In this document: in pieces, positions 25,087-35,600 of the stretch
Layout of the letters: each line of letters opens with the position of its first letter
How positions within the stretch are numbered: position 1 is the first letter of the stretch
Source: CAILDB01 sp049695975
GTDB taxonomy: Bacteria; Patescibacteriota; Minisyncoccia; Phycocordibacterales; GWA1-40-21
Direction of reading: 5' to 3'
Assembly: GCA_049695975.1 (NCBI GenBank)
Contig: JBAVTE010000027.1
Coordinates: 1-64,000 of the forward strand
DNA length: 64,000 nucleotides
Program-made: the position numbers and the translations under genes
Notes under the pieces: model-generated
Told to the model about the DNA's origin: nothing
Databases searched by the model: none
What the model saw: only the letters and a program-made list of their open reading frames with translations

Positions 25087-25267
25087 TTTGATTATTAATA
25101 TTCTTTTTATCTTTTTGCTCGGCTTCCTTGGCTTTGTTTCTTTCGGCTTGCCACTGTTCAAAAATTACTTGAGAGAGCATATAAAAGCCGTCTCTGATTT
25201 CCTCGATTTGTTTATCAGAGAGGGTTGGATCGTTCGCTAATTGTTTGACTCGCTCGGTGGTTAACAT
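25052..25267 (-). CDS. Small charged hypothetical protein
   Basis: A 71-residue protein (MLTTERVKQLANDPTLSDKQIEEIRDGFYML...) with a helical N-terminal half and a Lys/Glu/Gln-rich tail. No family recognised. It overlaps the downstream DUF5659-like gene by about 35 nt, suggesting translational coupling within the leftward operon. Confidence 0.6.
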   Translation of the reverse strand: MLTTERVKQLANDPTLSDKQIEEIRDGFYMLSQVIFEQWQAERNKAKEAEQKDKKNINNQNEYEKPAGQQQ

Positions 25268-25337
25268 AAAAAGCAGACTATTTTTCTTTTAGTCTGCTCT
25301 CGTTCGTGTGATTCACTTTGGAGTCACAAAAGTCTCA

Positions 25338-25931
25338 CTACTGTTTGTAATCAATCCGGACTCGGCCAGTACGCCAACGTATAAAGTCGCTAATGCCCAA
25401 ATCTCTTTCAATTCGCTTATTCACAGCTATTCGTGCGTCATAGACGCTTCGCTTAGTGTCTTTTGCCCAGTCGGCCATATCCACGATGTCGGTTTCGGTT
25501 ATGGCTGTACCAAACTTTTCGGCAAATAGTGCTTTACAGAGAAAATATTGGTTTGTGTTGATTGGAATCTCGCAGGGTTTTCCTCTCATGCTTATCATTC
25601 CGGTTTTCTCGTCAAACTTGATCTTGGTATCCACCGGCTTTTCGGGTTTCAACGCAGGCTTGTCTTTAAGTTTGAAATAATAATCCCTAAGCATGGACCG
25701 GCTCGGCTTGGAAATTACAAAATCACCACCATCTGGTTTAAAGTTTGCAATAATCTTTCTCTTTTTAAGTTCGGTTAGGACTGCTTTCTGATCGCCGATA
25801 TCCAGATCAGGTACCGGAAAATTAAAATATACTTTAGCCGGAACTTTGTGTGTGACGTCCGTGCAGGACTCCACACTTCCCAGTAGGGCATAAATAAAAA
25901 CTAACTTTGCATTTTCATTTTTCATATTCAT
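25338..25931 (-). CDS. Protein with OmpR/PhoB-type winged-helix C-terminal domain
   Basis: A 197-residue protein (if started at ATG 25931; an ATG at 25925 and a GTG at 25943 are alternatives). The C-terminal 90 residues (GMISMRGKPCEIPINTNQYFLCKALFAEKFG...RWRTGRVRIDYKQ) look like the transcriptional-regulator C-terminal winged helix of response regulators. No receiver domain is present, so it is not a classical response regulator. As the first gene of the leftward operon it may control the recombinase and replication genes. Confidence 0.65.
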   Translation of the reverse strand: MNMKNENAKLVFIYALLGSVESCTDVTHKVPAKVYFNFPVPDLDIGDQKAVLTELKKRKIIANFKPDGGDFVISKPSRSMLRDYYFKLKDKPALKPEKPVDTKIKFDEKTGMISMRGKPCEIPINTNQYFLCKALFAEKFGTAITETDIVDMADWAKDTKRSVYDARIAVNKRIERDLGISDFIRWRTGRVRIDYKQ

Positions 25932-25955
25932 ATTCGTTAACACCTAAACGAAACA

Positions 25956-26037
25956 AGCTCGCAACCCGACTATCAAAATCGATAGTAGATTGCGAGCTCG
26001 TGAGCACGGAATGCCGTTCAGGTCGCCCCTTGAGGCG
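25956..26037 (-). other. Cluster of hairpins (structured leader or terminator)
   Basis: A large imperfect hairpin (25956-25998: arms AGCTCGCAA/TTGCGAGCT with inner ACTATC/GATAGT) is followed by CGGAATGCCG and by TCGCC...GGCGA (about 26023-26037). The stretch lies between two minus-strand genes, so it is either the 3' end of the 26061-26372 transcript or a long structured 5' leader of the leftward operon. No clean T-run follows the big stem. Confidence 0.45.
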
Positions 26038-26060
26038 AAATTATTAAATTGTTGATTTTA

Positions 26061-26372
26061 TTATACTCCTTTGTTTGGTTTTTTGCGAAATTTTTCTTGT
26101 ACCATTTTTTTAAATTCCTCAAGCTCAGATGCCGTTAGCCATTTGCAGTTATATTGTTCTTGCAGTTTCCAAAAGTCATCGTCGCCTTTTTCAGTGCAAT
26201 AGCGAATTTCATCATTACAATGCTCATCATCCCATGTCCGAATTTCAATTCGGCCCTCAACCCACGTGTCATAAAGGGGGCTATTAGACCAGTGTTCGCC
26301 GACGAAGATAAGTTGGTATTTGTCTTTATATTCTATTGGGGTTTCTTGATCGTTCATAGGGATTGCTTGCAT
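26061..26372 (-). CDS. Hypothetical acidic protein
   Basis: A 103-residue protein rich in Asp, Glu and Trp (VGEHWSNSPLYDTWVEG, IEIRTWDDEHCNDEIRYC), probably mostly beta. No family recognised. I keep ATG 26372 because a TACAAT-like -10 lies 8 nt upstream; ATG 26357 is possible. It faces away from the Fic gene, and the 118-bp intergenic region between them carries the inverted repeat TAGTGAAT/ATTCACTA. An immunity, antitoxin or anti-restriction role would be pure speculation. Confidence 0.5.
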   Translation of the reverse strand: MQAIPMNDQETPIEYKDKYQLIFVGEHWSNSPLYDTWVEGRIEIRTWDDEHCNDEIRYCTEKGDDDFWKLQEQYNCKWLTASELEEFKKMVQEKFRKKPNKGV

Positions 26373-26437
26373 TTAGGGATATTGTAGCATATAATCTAGT
26401 GAATAGGAAGCAATATATGGTCTCCATTCACTAAGTA

Positions 26438-26466
26438 TTGACTTTTAAGTCGAAATCGCTTATACT
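26438..26466 (+). promoter_or_regulatory. Promoter of the Fic/R-M operon
   Basis: TTGACT (26438-26443), exactly 17 bp, TATACT (26461-26466). GACTT-TT-AAGTC overlaps the -35/spacer and could be an operator. The transcript leader would be about 20 nt. Confidence 0.65.
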
Positions 26467-26490
26467 AACCTTATAATTTTAACAAAACAT

Positions 26491-27393
26491 ATGGCTATAA
26501 CAAAACCTATAAAAGACAGGCTTACAGCTCTAAAAAGCGAATATGACACCCTCCGCAAAGGCAAGGAGTCTCTTTTGGTGATGATTGACGAGGCCGAAGT
26601 GCCAGAAAGCGTCTACAACTCCAACGCTATCGAAAACTCTACCCTAACTCTTAAGGAAACCGAGAAGATCCTTTTGGATATGGAAGTCTCCCGTGATGTT
26701 TCTTTGCGTGAAGTTTATGAGGCCAAAAACTTGGCTCGAGTCATCGGCTACATCCGCAATAAGAGTAAAGAAACGGAAACCAATAAAGAGACGATCCTAC
26801 TTTTGCACCAAATGCTTATCGGTGGTATCGATGACAAAATTGCCGGCCGTTTTAGAAAGCTTGGCGAATATGTTCGTGTCGGGACCCATGTCGCACCAGC
26901 ACCGGAACATGTTGAGAAAATGATTGAGGCGATAATCACTGAATACACCGGAGACCTTTCAAATTATTTCTTAGACAAAATCGCTAAATTCCATTTGGAT
27001 TTTGAAACCGTCCATCCGTTCAACGATGGCAACGGCCGTATTGGTCGTGTGCTCATTTGTTTTCAGCTTCAACGTCTCGGTTTTCCGATAATTATCATCC
27101 GTGATCGCGAAAAGAAAGAATACTATAAGTCATTTGCGGAATATCGTGATGAAAAAAATGCCAAAAATATGGAAAAGGTTATCGCTTTGGCTTTGATGGA
27201 ATCATTAAGCAAGAGAATCACATATCTCAAAGGTCAGAAGGTCATCACCTTGTCTGAATATACAAAAATAAACAAACTATCTGCCCCGGGCATGATCAAC
27301 GCCGCTCGCCGTCAAAACATTCCGGCTTTCCGAGAAAAAGGTGTCTGGAAAATAGGCGAGGATTTTATTTATAACTCTCGCAAAGAAAAATAA
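26491..27393 (+). CDS. Fic-domain protein (class II, self-inhibited) with C-terminal winged helix
   Basis: A 300-residue Fic protein. The active-site motif HPFNDGNGRIGR (residues 175-186) is complete, so adenylyl or related nucleotidyl transfer to a protein target is expected. An inhibitory helix (S/T)xxxE(G/N) is present as SNAIEN at residues 44-49, N-terminal to the Fic domain, which makes it a class II, intramolecularly inhibited enzyme. The last 60 residues look like a winged helix (VITLSEYTKINKLSAPGMINAARR). It heads the rightward operon, and Fic genes are frequent companions of type I R-M loci. Confidence 0.9.
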   Translation: MAITKPIKDRLTALKSEYDTLRKGKESLLVMIDEAEVPESVYNSNAIENSTLTLKETEKILLDMEVSRDVSLREVYEAKNLARVIGYIRNKSKETETNKETILLLHQMLIGGIDDKIAGRFRKLGEYVRVGTHVAPAPEHVEKMIEAIITEYTGDLSNYFLDKIAKFHLDFETVHPFNDGNGRIGRVLICFQLQRLGFPIIIIRDREKKEYYKSFAEYRDEKNAKNMEKVIALALMESLSKRITYLKGQKVITLSEYTKINKLSAPGMINAARRQNIPAFREKGVWKIGEDFIYNSRKEK

Positions 27394-27398
27394 AATAT

Positions 27399-28172
27399 AT
27401 GGACCTATCACATCTAGACACAAAATATTTTATAGACCCCCATAAATACAATTGTCCTTATTGCAAGCGGAATCATGTGAGCTATAACCTTGTTCATACA
27501 TACACTTTCGATTGGACGGACAAAAAACAATGTGCGGTTCATTTTATTCGTTGCAATTCGTGCCAGAAAACATCTCTGCACTTTACGTTCAATGAGATTA
27601 GAGCAATGGATCGATACAATAGTCCAACGAGTTATTTCAAGGAAGGTATAGACATTGATAAAAGTCTTTTTTATTCTCAACCCTCATCCTTTTTTACTTT
27701 AGATGATAGATTGCCTAAAGATATCAGAGACTTAATTTTTGAAGCAGAAAAATCAAGACAAGCAAATTTGTTAACTGGTGCTTCTGCGTGCTTAAGGAAA
27801 GCTATTTACGAGTTGCTTGAACACGAGAAAACAATTGTAAAAAATCCTAAAACTGGTCATGCAAATTATCAGGAAAGCATAAAAGCATTAAAGGCAAAAT
27901 TTACGAATATTGCCCCAGAATTGTTTGACGCCTTAGGAGATGTTCAGGAGTTGGCAAGCGACAACATTCATGAAGGATCATGGAGTGCGTGGGACTCGCC
28001 AAAACTGAGAATCCTTATTGAATTAACAAAAGCGACTCTTCACGAGATGTATGTTGTTCCAGAAGAACGTAAAGAAAGGCTCGGCGTTTTAAGTCAACTT
28101 AAATCTGTTTTTTCTAATTCCAAGAACGTCGAAGAAATCGTAGAGGTAACAGAGGAAATAAAATCAGAATAA
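27399..28172 (+). CDS. Zinc-ribbon DUF4145 protein (HEPN-related)
   Basis: A 257-residue protein with an N-terminal zinc ribbon (CPYCKRNH...CNSCQ, residues about 19-54) and a C-terminal DUF4145 domain (about 95-225, LIFEAEKSRQANLLTGASACLRKAIYELL...DNIHEGSW). DUF4145 belongs to the HEPN superfamily. Here the expected catalytic R before N is replaced (SDNIH), so RNase activity is doubtful. DUF4145 domains commonly occur beside or fused to type I restriction subunits. It lies 5 nt after fic and 5 nt before hsdM. Confidence 0.8.
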   Translation: MDLSHLDTKYFIDPHKYNCPYCKRNHVSYNLVHTYTFDWTDKKQCAVHFIRCNSCQKTSLHFTFNEIRAMDRYNSPTSYFKEGIDIDKSLFYSQPSSFFTLDDRLPKDIRDLIFEAEKSRQANLLTGASACLRKAIYELLEHEKTIVKNPKTGHANYQESIKALKAKFTNIAPELFDALGDVQELASDNIHEGSWSAWDSPKLRILIELTKATLHEMYVVPEERKERLGVLSQLKSVFSNSKNVEEIVEVTEEIKSE

Positions 28173-28177
28173 AATAT

Positions 28178-30607
28178 ATGGCAATTAAAAAATCACAACT
28201 CTATAGCTCTATCTGGCAAGGATGCGACGAACTCCGTGGCGGTATGGACGCCTCCCAGTACAAGGATTATGTCCTCGTGCTTTTGTTCGTTCGCTATGTC
28301 TCGGATAAATATGCCGGTAAGGCCAATCAGCTCGTAGACATTCCGGCTGGTGGCAGTTTTTCTGATTTGATTAAACTCAAAGGCAAACCGGATATCGGTG
28401 ATGGTATCAATAAAGTTTTAAACAAGCTGGCCGAAGCCAACGGATTACAAGGTGTTATCGATGCCGTTGATTTTAACGACGAGGACAAGCTCGGCAAAGG
28501 CAAAGACATGCAGGACCGGCTTTCTAACCTTATCGCCATCTTTGAAAATCCCGATTTGGACTTCAGTAAAAACCGTGCCGAGGGTGACGATCTTTTGGGT
28601 GATGCTTACGAGTATTTAATGAAGCACTTCGCTGTTGAATCAGGTAAAAGCAAGGGGCAGTTTTATACTCCGGCCGAAGTTTCTCGCATTATGGCCAAAG
28701 TAATTGAGGCCAACAAAGCCGACACCGGTATGCATACAGTCTACGATCCGACCTGCGGTTCCGGTTCGCTTCTTTTGAAAGTCGCCGAGGAAGCTCAAAA
28801 GATTACCATTTACGGACAAGAACTCGATAACGCCACCGCTGGACTGGCTACTCTCAACATGTGGCTTCATGGCAAGCCTGAGGCTGAAATTAAAAAAGGT
28901 CAGAGCACACTTTCTACTCCGCTTTTTACCGAGCACAGTGCTCTCAAAACTTTTGACTACGTCGTGGCCAATCCGCCTTTTTCTTATAAGTCTTGGCGTA
29001 ATGGCTTTGATCCCGATCATGACCAATACGGCCGTTTTGATGGTTTCGGTATTCCTCCCAAGAAAAATGGCGACTTCGCTTTTCTTTTGCATATTTTAAA
29101 GTCGCTCAAGAGTACTGGGACCGGTGCGGTTATTTTGCCTCACGGCGTTCTGTTCCGTGGCAATGCTGAAGCGGAAATTCGCAAAAATATTATTGAACGA
29201 GGATATATCAAAGGCATCATCGGCCTACCGGCTAACCTTTTCTACGGCACCGGCATTCCGGCTTGTATTATTGTTTTGGATAAGGCTGGAGCCAGTGATC
29301 GCAAAGGCATCTTTATGATTGATGCTTCCAAAGGTTTCGTTAAAGACGGTAATAAAAATCGTTTGCGTGAGCAGGATATCCGCAAAATTGTGGACACTTG
29401 GAATGGCAAACTGGAAACCGCCAAGTTTTCTCGTTTTGTCGCCAATGAAGAAATAAAGAAAAACGAATATAACCTCAATCTCCCACGTTACATCGATACG
29501 CAAGAGTTGGAAGATATCCAAGACATTGAAGCTCATCTCAAGGGCGGTATTCCTGATGCTGACATTTCCGCCTTGTCCGCTTATTGGGATATTTGTCCAA
29601 CACTTGAAAAATCTCTTTTCAAAGCCAACGGCCGAAAGAGTTACAGTGAATTACTTATCGCCTCCGATGAAATAAAAAAGACGATTCTTACTCATCCGGA
29701 GTTTGAAGCGTTTAGAAAACAAACGCTGAACACTTTTGCCAAATGGCAAAAAGCGTCAACTGATTTTCTCAAGACTATTGATACTACCAATCATCCAAAA
29801 GCCGTCATTTATAAAATTGCCAGTGATTTGCTTTCCGCATGTGCCAATCTCAAACTGGTTGATAAGTATGATATCTATCAGCACCTGATGGCCTACTGGG
29901 AAGAAGTGATGCAGGATGATACGCATATTATTACCATTGACGGTTGGAAAGCTGGCAAGGAAATAATCCGCTTACAGAAAGAAAACAAGGGCAAGAAGAA
30001 AGATATTGATGGACTTGTCGGTCTTGAAGGTCGCCTTATCCCAATCTCTTTGGCTATTAAAACTTATTTTGCCAAAGAGCAAAAAGCTCTTGATGAATTA
30101 AACGCAACGCTTGAGCAGGTCGGCGTTGATATGGATTCGCTTAAAGATGAACACGGTGGTGAGGAGGGTCTGCTTGAAGAAGTGATTGATAACGACAAAA
30201 TCAGCAAGGCCAGCGTGCTTAAACGCATCAAAGAAATCAAAAACAGTGCAGATGATGCCGACGAGCTTGTGGTGCTTGAAAAGTATTCGGCTTTGTTTGA
30301 AAAAGAAGCCGACACCAAGAAAGCAATCAAAGACGCCGAGAAGGACTTGGAGAAAAAAGTGCTGGTTAAATATCCGACTCTTACCGAATCAGAAATCAAA
30401 AACTTGGTTGTTGAGAATAAATGGATGGAGGAATTGTCCGCTCGAGTTTTGGGTGAGATTGATCGTCTCTCCCAGACTCTCACCGGCCGTGTTAAAGAAT
30501 TGGCTGAGCGTTATGCTGAGCCGATGGCGGAAGTCACGAGCGACGTGGAAACACTTACTAAAAAGGTTGAGGATCATCTCGCTAAGATGGGATTTAAGCT
30601 TAAATAA
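28178..30607 (+). CDS. hsdM: Type I restriction-modification system methyltransferase subunit
   Basis: An 809-residue N6-adenine methyltransferase. It has the HsdM N-terminal helical domain (WQGCDELRGGMDASQYKDYVL..), AdoMet motif I DPTCGSGSLL, the catalytic motif NPPF (VANPPFSYKSW) and a target-recognition lobe. A long, Lys/Glu-rich C-terminal coiled-coil extension (about residues 500-809) makes it roughly 300 residues longer than classical HsdM, as in one known HsdM subgroup. With HsdS it methylates the recognition sequence. The stop overlaps no neighbour; the next ATG is 1 nt on. Confidence 0.95.
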   Translation: MAIKKSQLYSSIWQGCDELRGGMDASQYKDYVLVLLFVRYVSDKYAGKANQLVDIPAGGSFSDLIKLKGKPDIGDGINKVLNKLAEANGLQGVIDAVDFNDEDKLGKGKDMQDRLSNLIAIFENPDLDFSKNRAEGDDLLGDAYEYLMKHFAVESGKSKGQFYTPAEVSRIMAKVIEANKADTGMHTVYDPTCGSGSLLLKVAEEAQKITIYGQELDNATAGLATLNMWLHGKPEAEIKKGQSTLSTPLFTEHSALKTFDYVVANPPFSYKSWRNGFDPDHDQYGRFDGFGIPPKKNGDFAFLLHILKSLKSTGTGAVILPHGVLFRGNAEAEIRKNIIERGYIKGIIGLPANLFYGTGIPACIIVLDKAGASDRKGIFMIDASKGFVKDGNKNRLREQDIRKIVDTWNGKLETAKFSRFVANEEIKKNEYNLNLPRYIDTQELEDIQDIEAHLKGGIPDADISALSAYWDICPTLEKSLFKANGRKSYSELLIASDEIKKTILTHPEFEAFRKQTLNTFAKWQKASTDFLKTIDTTNHPKAVIYKIASDLLSACANLKLVDKYDIYQHLMAYWEEVMQDDTHIITIDGWKAGKEIIRLQKENKGKKKDIDGLVGLEGRLIPISLAIKTYFAKEQKALDELNATLEQVGVDMDSLKDEHGGEEGLLEEVIDNDKISKASVLKRIKEIKNSADDADELVVLEKYSALFEKEADTKKAIKDAEKDLEKKVLVKYPTLTESEIKNLVVENKWMEELSARVLGEIDRLSQTLTGRVKELAERYAEPMAEVTSDVETLTKKVEDHLAKMGFKLK

Positions 30608-30608
30608 T

Positions 30609-31361
30609 ATGGCAAATCTAACCACGAACGAAAAACAAATACTTGAGAAGCTATTCCAGATGAACGGTGGTTACGTTTTGAATTTTTCCGATAGAACTAT
30701 GGGCGAGTTTTTCAGAGATGATGTCGGCATGGATATTTATAGCAAAAAATATAATTACGCCAGCGGATCAAAAGCTAATCGCCTGAGGGGCTTATGGCTG
30801 AATGCCGATGATAAAATTGTCGGCAAGAGCATTGCCAAGTTACTTGAATATGTTGAGAACCAAATTCTCATAGACAATCTTAAAAAGGAAGATTTTCCAG
30901 AGGAAAGAATAAAAGCCGGCAAAAATGTTGCTGAGAGATTGTTGGGTAAAAAGGCGGATAAGGCAGAAAATAAATCAGAAGCTACTTTCAAAAACGGTAA
31001 TATCAATATTCTTTTACAGAAAGATATTTTTGACCACGTACAAAAACTACTAAATGATGGACATTGTTTCAACGCCGTGGAAGAAGCTTATAAAGTTGTT
31101 AGAAAGAAATTGAAGGATGTTTCCGGCAAAGAAAAAGCAACCGATGCTTTCAACGCCACAAATTACGACAAGATCTTTGGTCACCAGCCTGTCGATGATG
31201 CAGAAAAAGACTTTTTCGAAGGCATCAAGTTTTTGCATATGGCCATACAGTTTTTAAGAAACGAAAAAGCCCACACGCCAGCTCGTGATTTGGATAAGAA
31301 TTTGGCGATTCATTATATCTCCCTTGCCAGCTTGGCGTATGATCTGATTAACAGGAAATAA
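30609..31361 (+). CDS. TIGR02391/Ymh-family HEPN protein
   Basis: A 250-residue protein whose C-terminal part (about residues 120-245) matches the TIGR02391 (Ymh) pattern, with FFEGIKFLHMAIQFLRNEKAH. RNEKAH is the R-N-x3-H motif of HEPN RNases. Such proteins are typically inserted inside type I R-M operons and are suspected abortive-infection effectors. The N-terminal 100 residues (LEKLFQMNGGYVLNFSDRTMGEFFRDDVG) form a separate domain, with pattern similar to AbiJ-type N-terminal domains. The much longer frame open from 30186 is rejected because it reads hsdM in another frame. Confidence 0.82.
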   Translation: MANLTTNEKQILEKLFQMNGGYVLNFSDRTMGEFFRDDVGMDIYSKKYNYASGSKANRLRGLWLNADDKIVGKSIAKLLEYVENQILIDNLKKEDFPEERIKAGKNVAERLLGKKADKAENKSEATFKNGNINILLQKDIFDHVQKLLNDGHCFNAVEEAYKVVRKKLKDVSGKEKATDAFNATNYDKIFGHQPVDDAEKDFFEGIKFLHMAIQFLRNEKAHTPARDLDKNLAIHYISLASLAYDLINRK

Positions 31362-31362
31362 T

Positions 31363-32607
31363 ATGACAACAACTACTCAAAAAATTCCATCAGGATACAA
31401 GCAAACCGAGATCGGCGTGATTCCGGCTGATTGGGATGTTAAGAGATTAGGCGAAGTGGCCGATTATAAAAATGGAAAATCTTTTGAAAGTCGCATCACA
31501 GATAGCGGTGATTATTTTTTGATTACTTTAAATAGTTTGGATATTAATGGCAAGTTAAAAAATGATCACTTAAGAGTTAGTGTCAGTGATAAATCACTTA
31601 ACAAAGATGATTTAGTGATGATTTTGAGCGATGTAGCCCATGGTTATTTTTTAGGACTTACCGATGTAATTCCAGAAAATGATAAATATGTGTTGAACCA
31701 ACGAATTGGTGCATTGAAAAATATTAGACATTTAACTCCGTACTATTTATCAAAATACATTAATTCCAAACAGAAATATTTTAAAACGGCCGGACAGGGA
31801 TCCTCTCAACAAAACTTGGCAAAAGATGACATTCTTAATTTTGGTATTGCCTATCCAAGTTCAAAAACTGAGCAATCCGCCATTGCTATTGCAATATCTG
31901 ATGTAGAAGCTTTGATTGAAAAGGTAGAGAAATTAGTCGAAAAGAAAAAGAATGTTAAGCAAGGTGCGATGCAAGAACTGCTTACAGGCAAACGCCGTTT
32001 GCCTGGGTTTTCTGATAAGTGGGAAATTAAAGAACTTGGCGAGGTGGCAGAATTTGAACATGGTCGTGATTTACCAAAGTCAGACATGGGCGATGATGGT
32101 GCTTACAAATGTATCCATTATGGCCAACTATTCAGAGAGTATCAGGAATTAGTCGGCGATATAAAGAGTAGAACAAATTCAAATACCGGACGATTTTATT
32201 CGAAAGCAAATGACGTATTGATGCCAACTTCCGATGTCACACCACGCGGATTGGCAACAGCCAGTTGTATCAAAGAAGACAGAGTAATTCTTGGTGGTGG
32301 AATTTTGGTCATCAGATTTAACACAAGCTACGATGGTTTATATTTCAGCTATTTTGTTTCTCAAAATAAGTCGATGATTTTAAAGCTCGTTAAGGGCTCA
32401 ACGGTCTTTCACTTGTATGCAAGTGATTTGGCGAACTTAGAAATTAACTTCCCGGGACCGGATGAACAAACCGCCATCGCTAGCGTTCTGTCAGATATGG
32501 ACATCGAAATTGAAAAACTGGAATCGCAACTGACAAAATACCAAAATATTAAACAAGGAATGATGCAAAAACTTTTAACAGGCAAAATAAGATTACTTAC
32601 AAAATAA
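31363..32607 (+). CDS. hsdS: Type I restriction system specificity subunit
   Basis: A 414-residue specificity subunit with two target-recognition domains. The first begins QTEIGVIPADWDVKRLGEV, the second LPGFSDKWEIKELGEVAEF. Each is followed by a conserved coiled-coil (EQSAIAIAISDVEALIEKVEKLVEKKK and EQTAIASVLSDMDIEIEKLE) ending in the repeated QGxMQxLLTGK(R/I)RL. It sets the bipartite DNA sequence recognised by both restriction and modification complexes. It starts 1 nt after the Ymh gene and is complete and undisrupted. Confidence 0.94.
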   Translation: MTTTTQKIPSGYKQTEIGVIPADWDVKRLGEVADYKNGKSFESRITDSGDYFLITLNSLDINGKLKNDHLRVSVSDKSLNKDDLVMILSDVAHGYFLGLTDVIPENDKYVLNQRIGALKNIRHLTPYYLSKYINSKQKYFKTAGQGSSQQNLAKDDILNFGIAYPSSKTEQSAIAIAISDVEALIEKVEKLVEKKKNVKQGAMQELLTGKRRLPGFSDKWEIKELGEVAEFEHGRDLPKSDMGDDGAYKCIHYGQLFREYQELVGDIKSRTNSNTGRFYSKANDVLMPTSDVTPRGLATASCIKEDRVILGGGILVIRFNTSYDGLYFSYFVSQNKSMILKLVKGSTVFHLYASDLANLEINFPGPDEQTAIASVLSDMDIEIEKLESQLTKYQNIKQGMMQKLLTGKIRLLTK

Positions 32608-32611
32608 CAAT

Positions 32612-35600
32612 ATGGACACACTAAACACAACTAAAGTCGGCCAACTGGAACGCAAAACGCAAGATCGTATTGTGGCTTTGTTTCGTGATCGGCTCGGCTA
32701 TGATTATCTCGGCAACTTTGAAGAGCGAGAAGAAAATAATAATGTGGAAGAGGTCTATTTGCGGTCTTTCCTTTTGCGTTCCGGCCACAGCGAGACATTG
32801 ATCAGCAAAGCCATTGAGAAGTTAAAGAAATGCACCAATCGTCCGCAGATGAGCTTGTATGATTTGAATAAAGAAACTTATAGCCTGCTTCGCTACAGTG
32901 CCAAAGAACGAGAAAAATTGGGAGAGCACAAGCAAGACGTTGAGTTTATTGACTGGGAACATCCGGAGAATAATCATTTTGCCATTGCCGAGGAAGTGAC
33001 GATCAAAGGCAACCGCACCAAACGGCCGGATATTGTCTTGTATGTGAACGGCATCGCTGTTGGCGTGATTGAACTCAAACGAAGTATTGTGTCCGTGTCC
33101 GAAGGTATTCGCCAAAACATCGGTAATCAAAAAGAGGAATTTATCAAAACATTTTTCGGCACGATTCAGTTGGTTATGGCCGGCAACGATACTGAAGGCT
33201 TGCGTTATGGTACGACCGAGACTCCCGAACAGCATTATCTGTCTTGGAAAGAGACCGGCCTCGGCAGTGAGTCCAGATTGGACCGAGCTATCTTGCAAAT
33301 TTGCGATAAGAAGCGACTTTTGGAAATCATCCACGACTTTATTGTCTTTGATAGCGGAATAAAAAAGACCTGCCGACACAATCAGTATTTCGGTGTTAAG
33401 GCCGCTCAAGATTATGTAAACCGTCACGAGGGCGGAATTGTTTGGCATACGCAAGGCAGTGGCAAGAGTTTGACGATGGTTTGGCTGGCCAAATGGATTC
33501 GCGAAAACATCAACGATGCTCGGGTGCTTTTGCTTACCGATCGCACCGAACTTGATCAGCAAATCAAACAGGTCTTTGACGGCGTTAACGAAGAAATATA
33601 TCGAGCACCAAGTGCCAGAGATTTATTGGATGAATTAAATAAAAAAGATAAGTGGTTACTTTGTTCGCTCGTGCATAAATTCGGCCGAGTAAACGGGACC
33701 GGCGAACTTGATGTTGATGACTATCTTTCTGAGATAAAGAAAAATTTGCCGAAGGACTTTTCTGCTAAAGGTAATTTGTTTGTATTTGTGGATGAATGTC
33801 ATCGCTCCCATACCGGCAAACTGCATGAAGCCATGAAGGAACTTTTGCCAACGGCTACCTTTCTCGGTTTTACCGGCACACCGCTTCTCAAGGTTGATAA
33901 ATCAAACAGCATCGGTGCCTTTGGACCGTATATCCATACTTATAAATATAATGAGGCCGTGGCCGACAAGGTGGTTTTGGATTTGCGTTATGAAGCTCGC
34001 CGAGTTGATCAAAGTATTAGCTCTCAAGATAAGATTGATGAATGGTTTGAGGAACGCACCCAAGGGCTTACCGATGTTGCCAAAGCCGAGCTCAAGCGAC
34101 GCTGGGGTACGATGCAAAGTTTGCTTTCATCCCGATCACGTTTGGAGAAAGTGGTTTTTGATATCTTGGACGATTTCTACAAAAAGGATCGTTTAGCCAG
34201 TGGCCGTGGCAATGCCATGCTCGTTGCCAGTAGTATCTATGAAGCTTGTCAGTATTACGAGATTTTTCAGACGATGGGCTTTACTAAGTGTGCCGTGGTG
34301 ACTTCTTACGAACCCGGTGCTTTGTCTACCGATACTCGCGAATATGCGGTCTATCAGAAAATGTTAAACGGTAAAAGCACAGAAGACTTTGAGAAAGAAA
34401 TCAAAAAGAAATTTATTGAGACTCCGGGTCAGATGCAGTTATTGATTGTGGTAGATAAACTTTTGACTGGTTTTGACGCACCTCCGGCCACGTATCTCTA
34501 CATTGATAAGAACATGCAGGATCACGGTCTGTTCCAAGCAATCTGTCGTGTGAACCGATTGGACGGTGAAGACAAAGAGTACGGCTACATCGTAGACTAT
34601 CGGGACCTGTTCAAAAAGCTGGAGAAAGCAGTTGGCGATTATACCGCCGGTGCTCTCGAAGGTTTTGATAAAGAAGATGTGATGGGGCTTTTGAAGGATC
34701 GCATGGATGAAGGCAAAAAGGATTTGGACGAGGCGATGGAGATCGTGAAGGCACTTTGCGAGCCAGTATCTCCGCCAAAAGATTCGGCGATGTATATCCG
34801 CTATTTCTGTGGTGATGTTGAAAATCCTTACTCCCTCAAAGAAAACGAAATCAAGCGAGTGAAGCTTTATAAATCAGTCAGTCATCTACTTCGAGCTTAT
34901 GCCGACTTGGCCAATGATATGGCTGGAGCTGGTTATACCAAAGATCAGGCACAAGCGATTGAGCATGAGGTTAGATATTACGAACAAGTCCGAATGGAAG
35001 TTAAACTTGCCAGCGGTGACTATATTGATCTCAAGAAATACGAACCAGCAATGCGAGTTTTGATTGATCGTTATATTTCAGCTACCGAAAGTGAAAAGTT
35101 ATCGGCGTTTGATGATATGACTTTGGTGGACTTGATCGTGAAGAAAGGTGAAGACGCCTTGAATGACTTGCCGGACGCAATTAAGCAAAGTCAGGAAGCT
35201 GTTGCTGAAACGATTGAGAACAACGTCCGCAAATTGATCATTGATGAGATGCCGACTAACCCGAAGTATTATTTGCGAATGTCTGAACTTTTGGATGAGC
35301 TGGTCAAGAAACGCAAACAGGCTGATGTTGAATATAAGGAATATTTGAAGCAGATCGTGGCTTTGTCCAAGAAGGTTAAAAACCCGATGAACGAGTCGGT
35401 TGGTGCGGAAATAAACACTTCCGCCAAGCGAGCCATTTATGACAACCTCGGTCAGGATGTGAACAAGGCTGTTGCCGTACATGATGCTGTGATCGCTTCG
35501 AGGCAAGCCGATTGGCGTGGTAATCGTTTGAAAGAGCGAGCCATTAAGATTGAAATCAAAAACGCTTTGCCGGAGATCACGGACGAGGAGTTGAAAAACC

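Noticed and set aside
30186..30608. Long open frame continuous with the Ymh gene, suggesting a 391-residue protein
   Set aside because: Its first 140 residues are Lys/Trp-rich and read hsdM in another frame. ATG 30609, directly after the hsdM stop and in the usual context, fits the family N-terminus.
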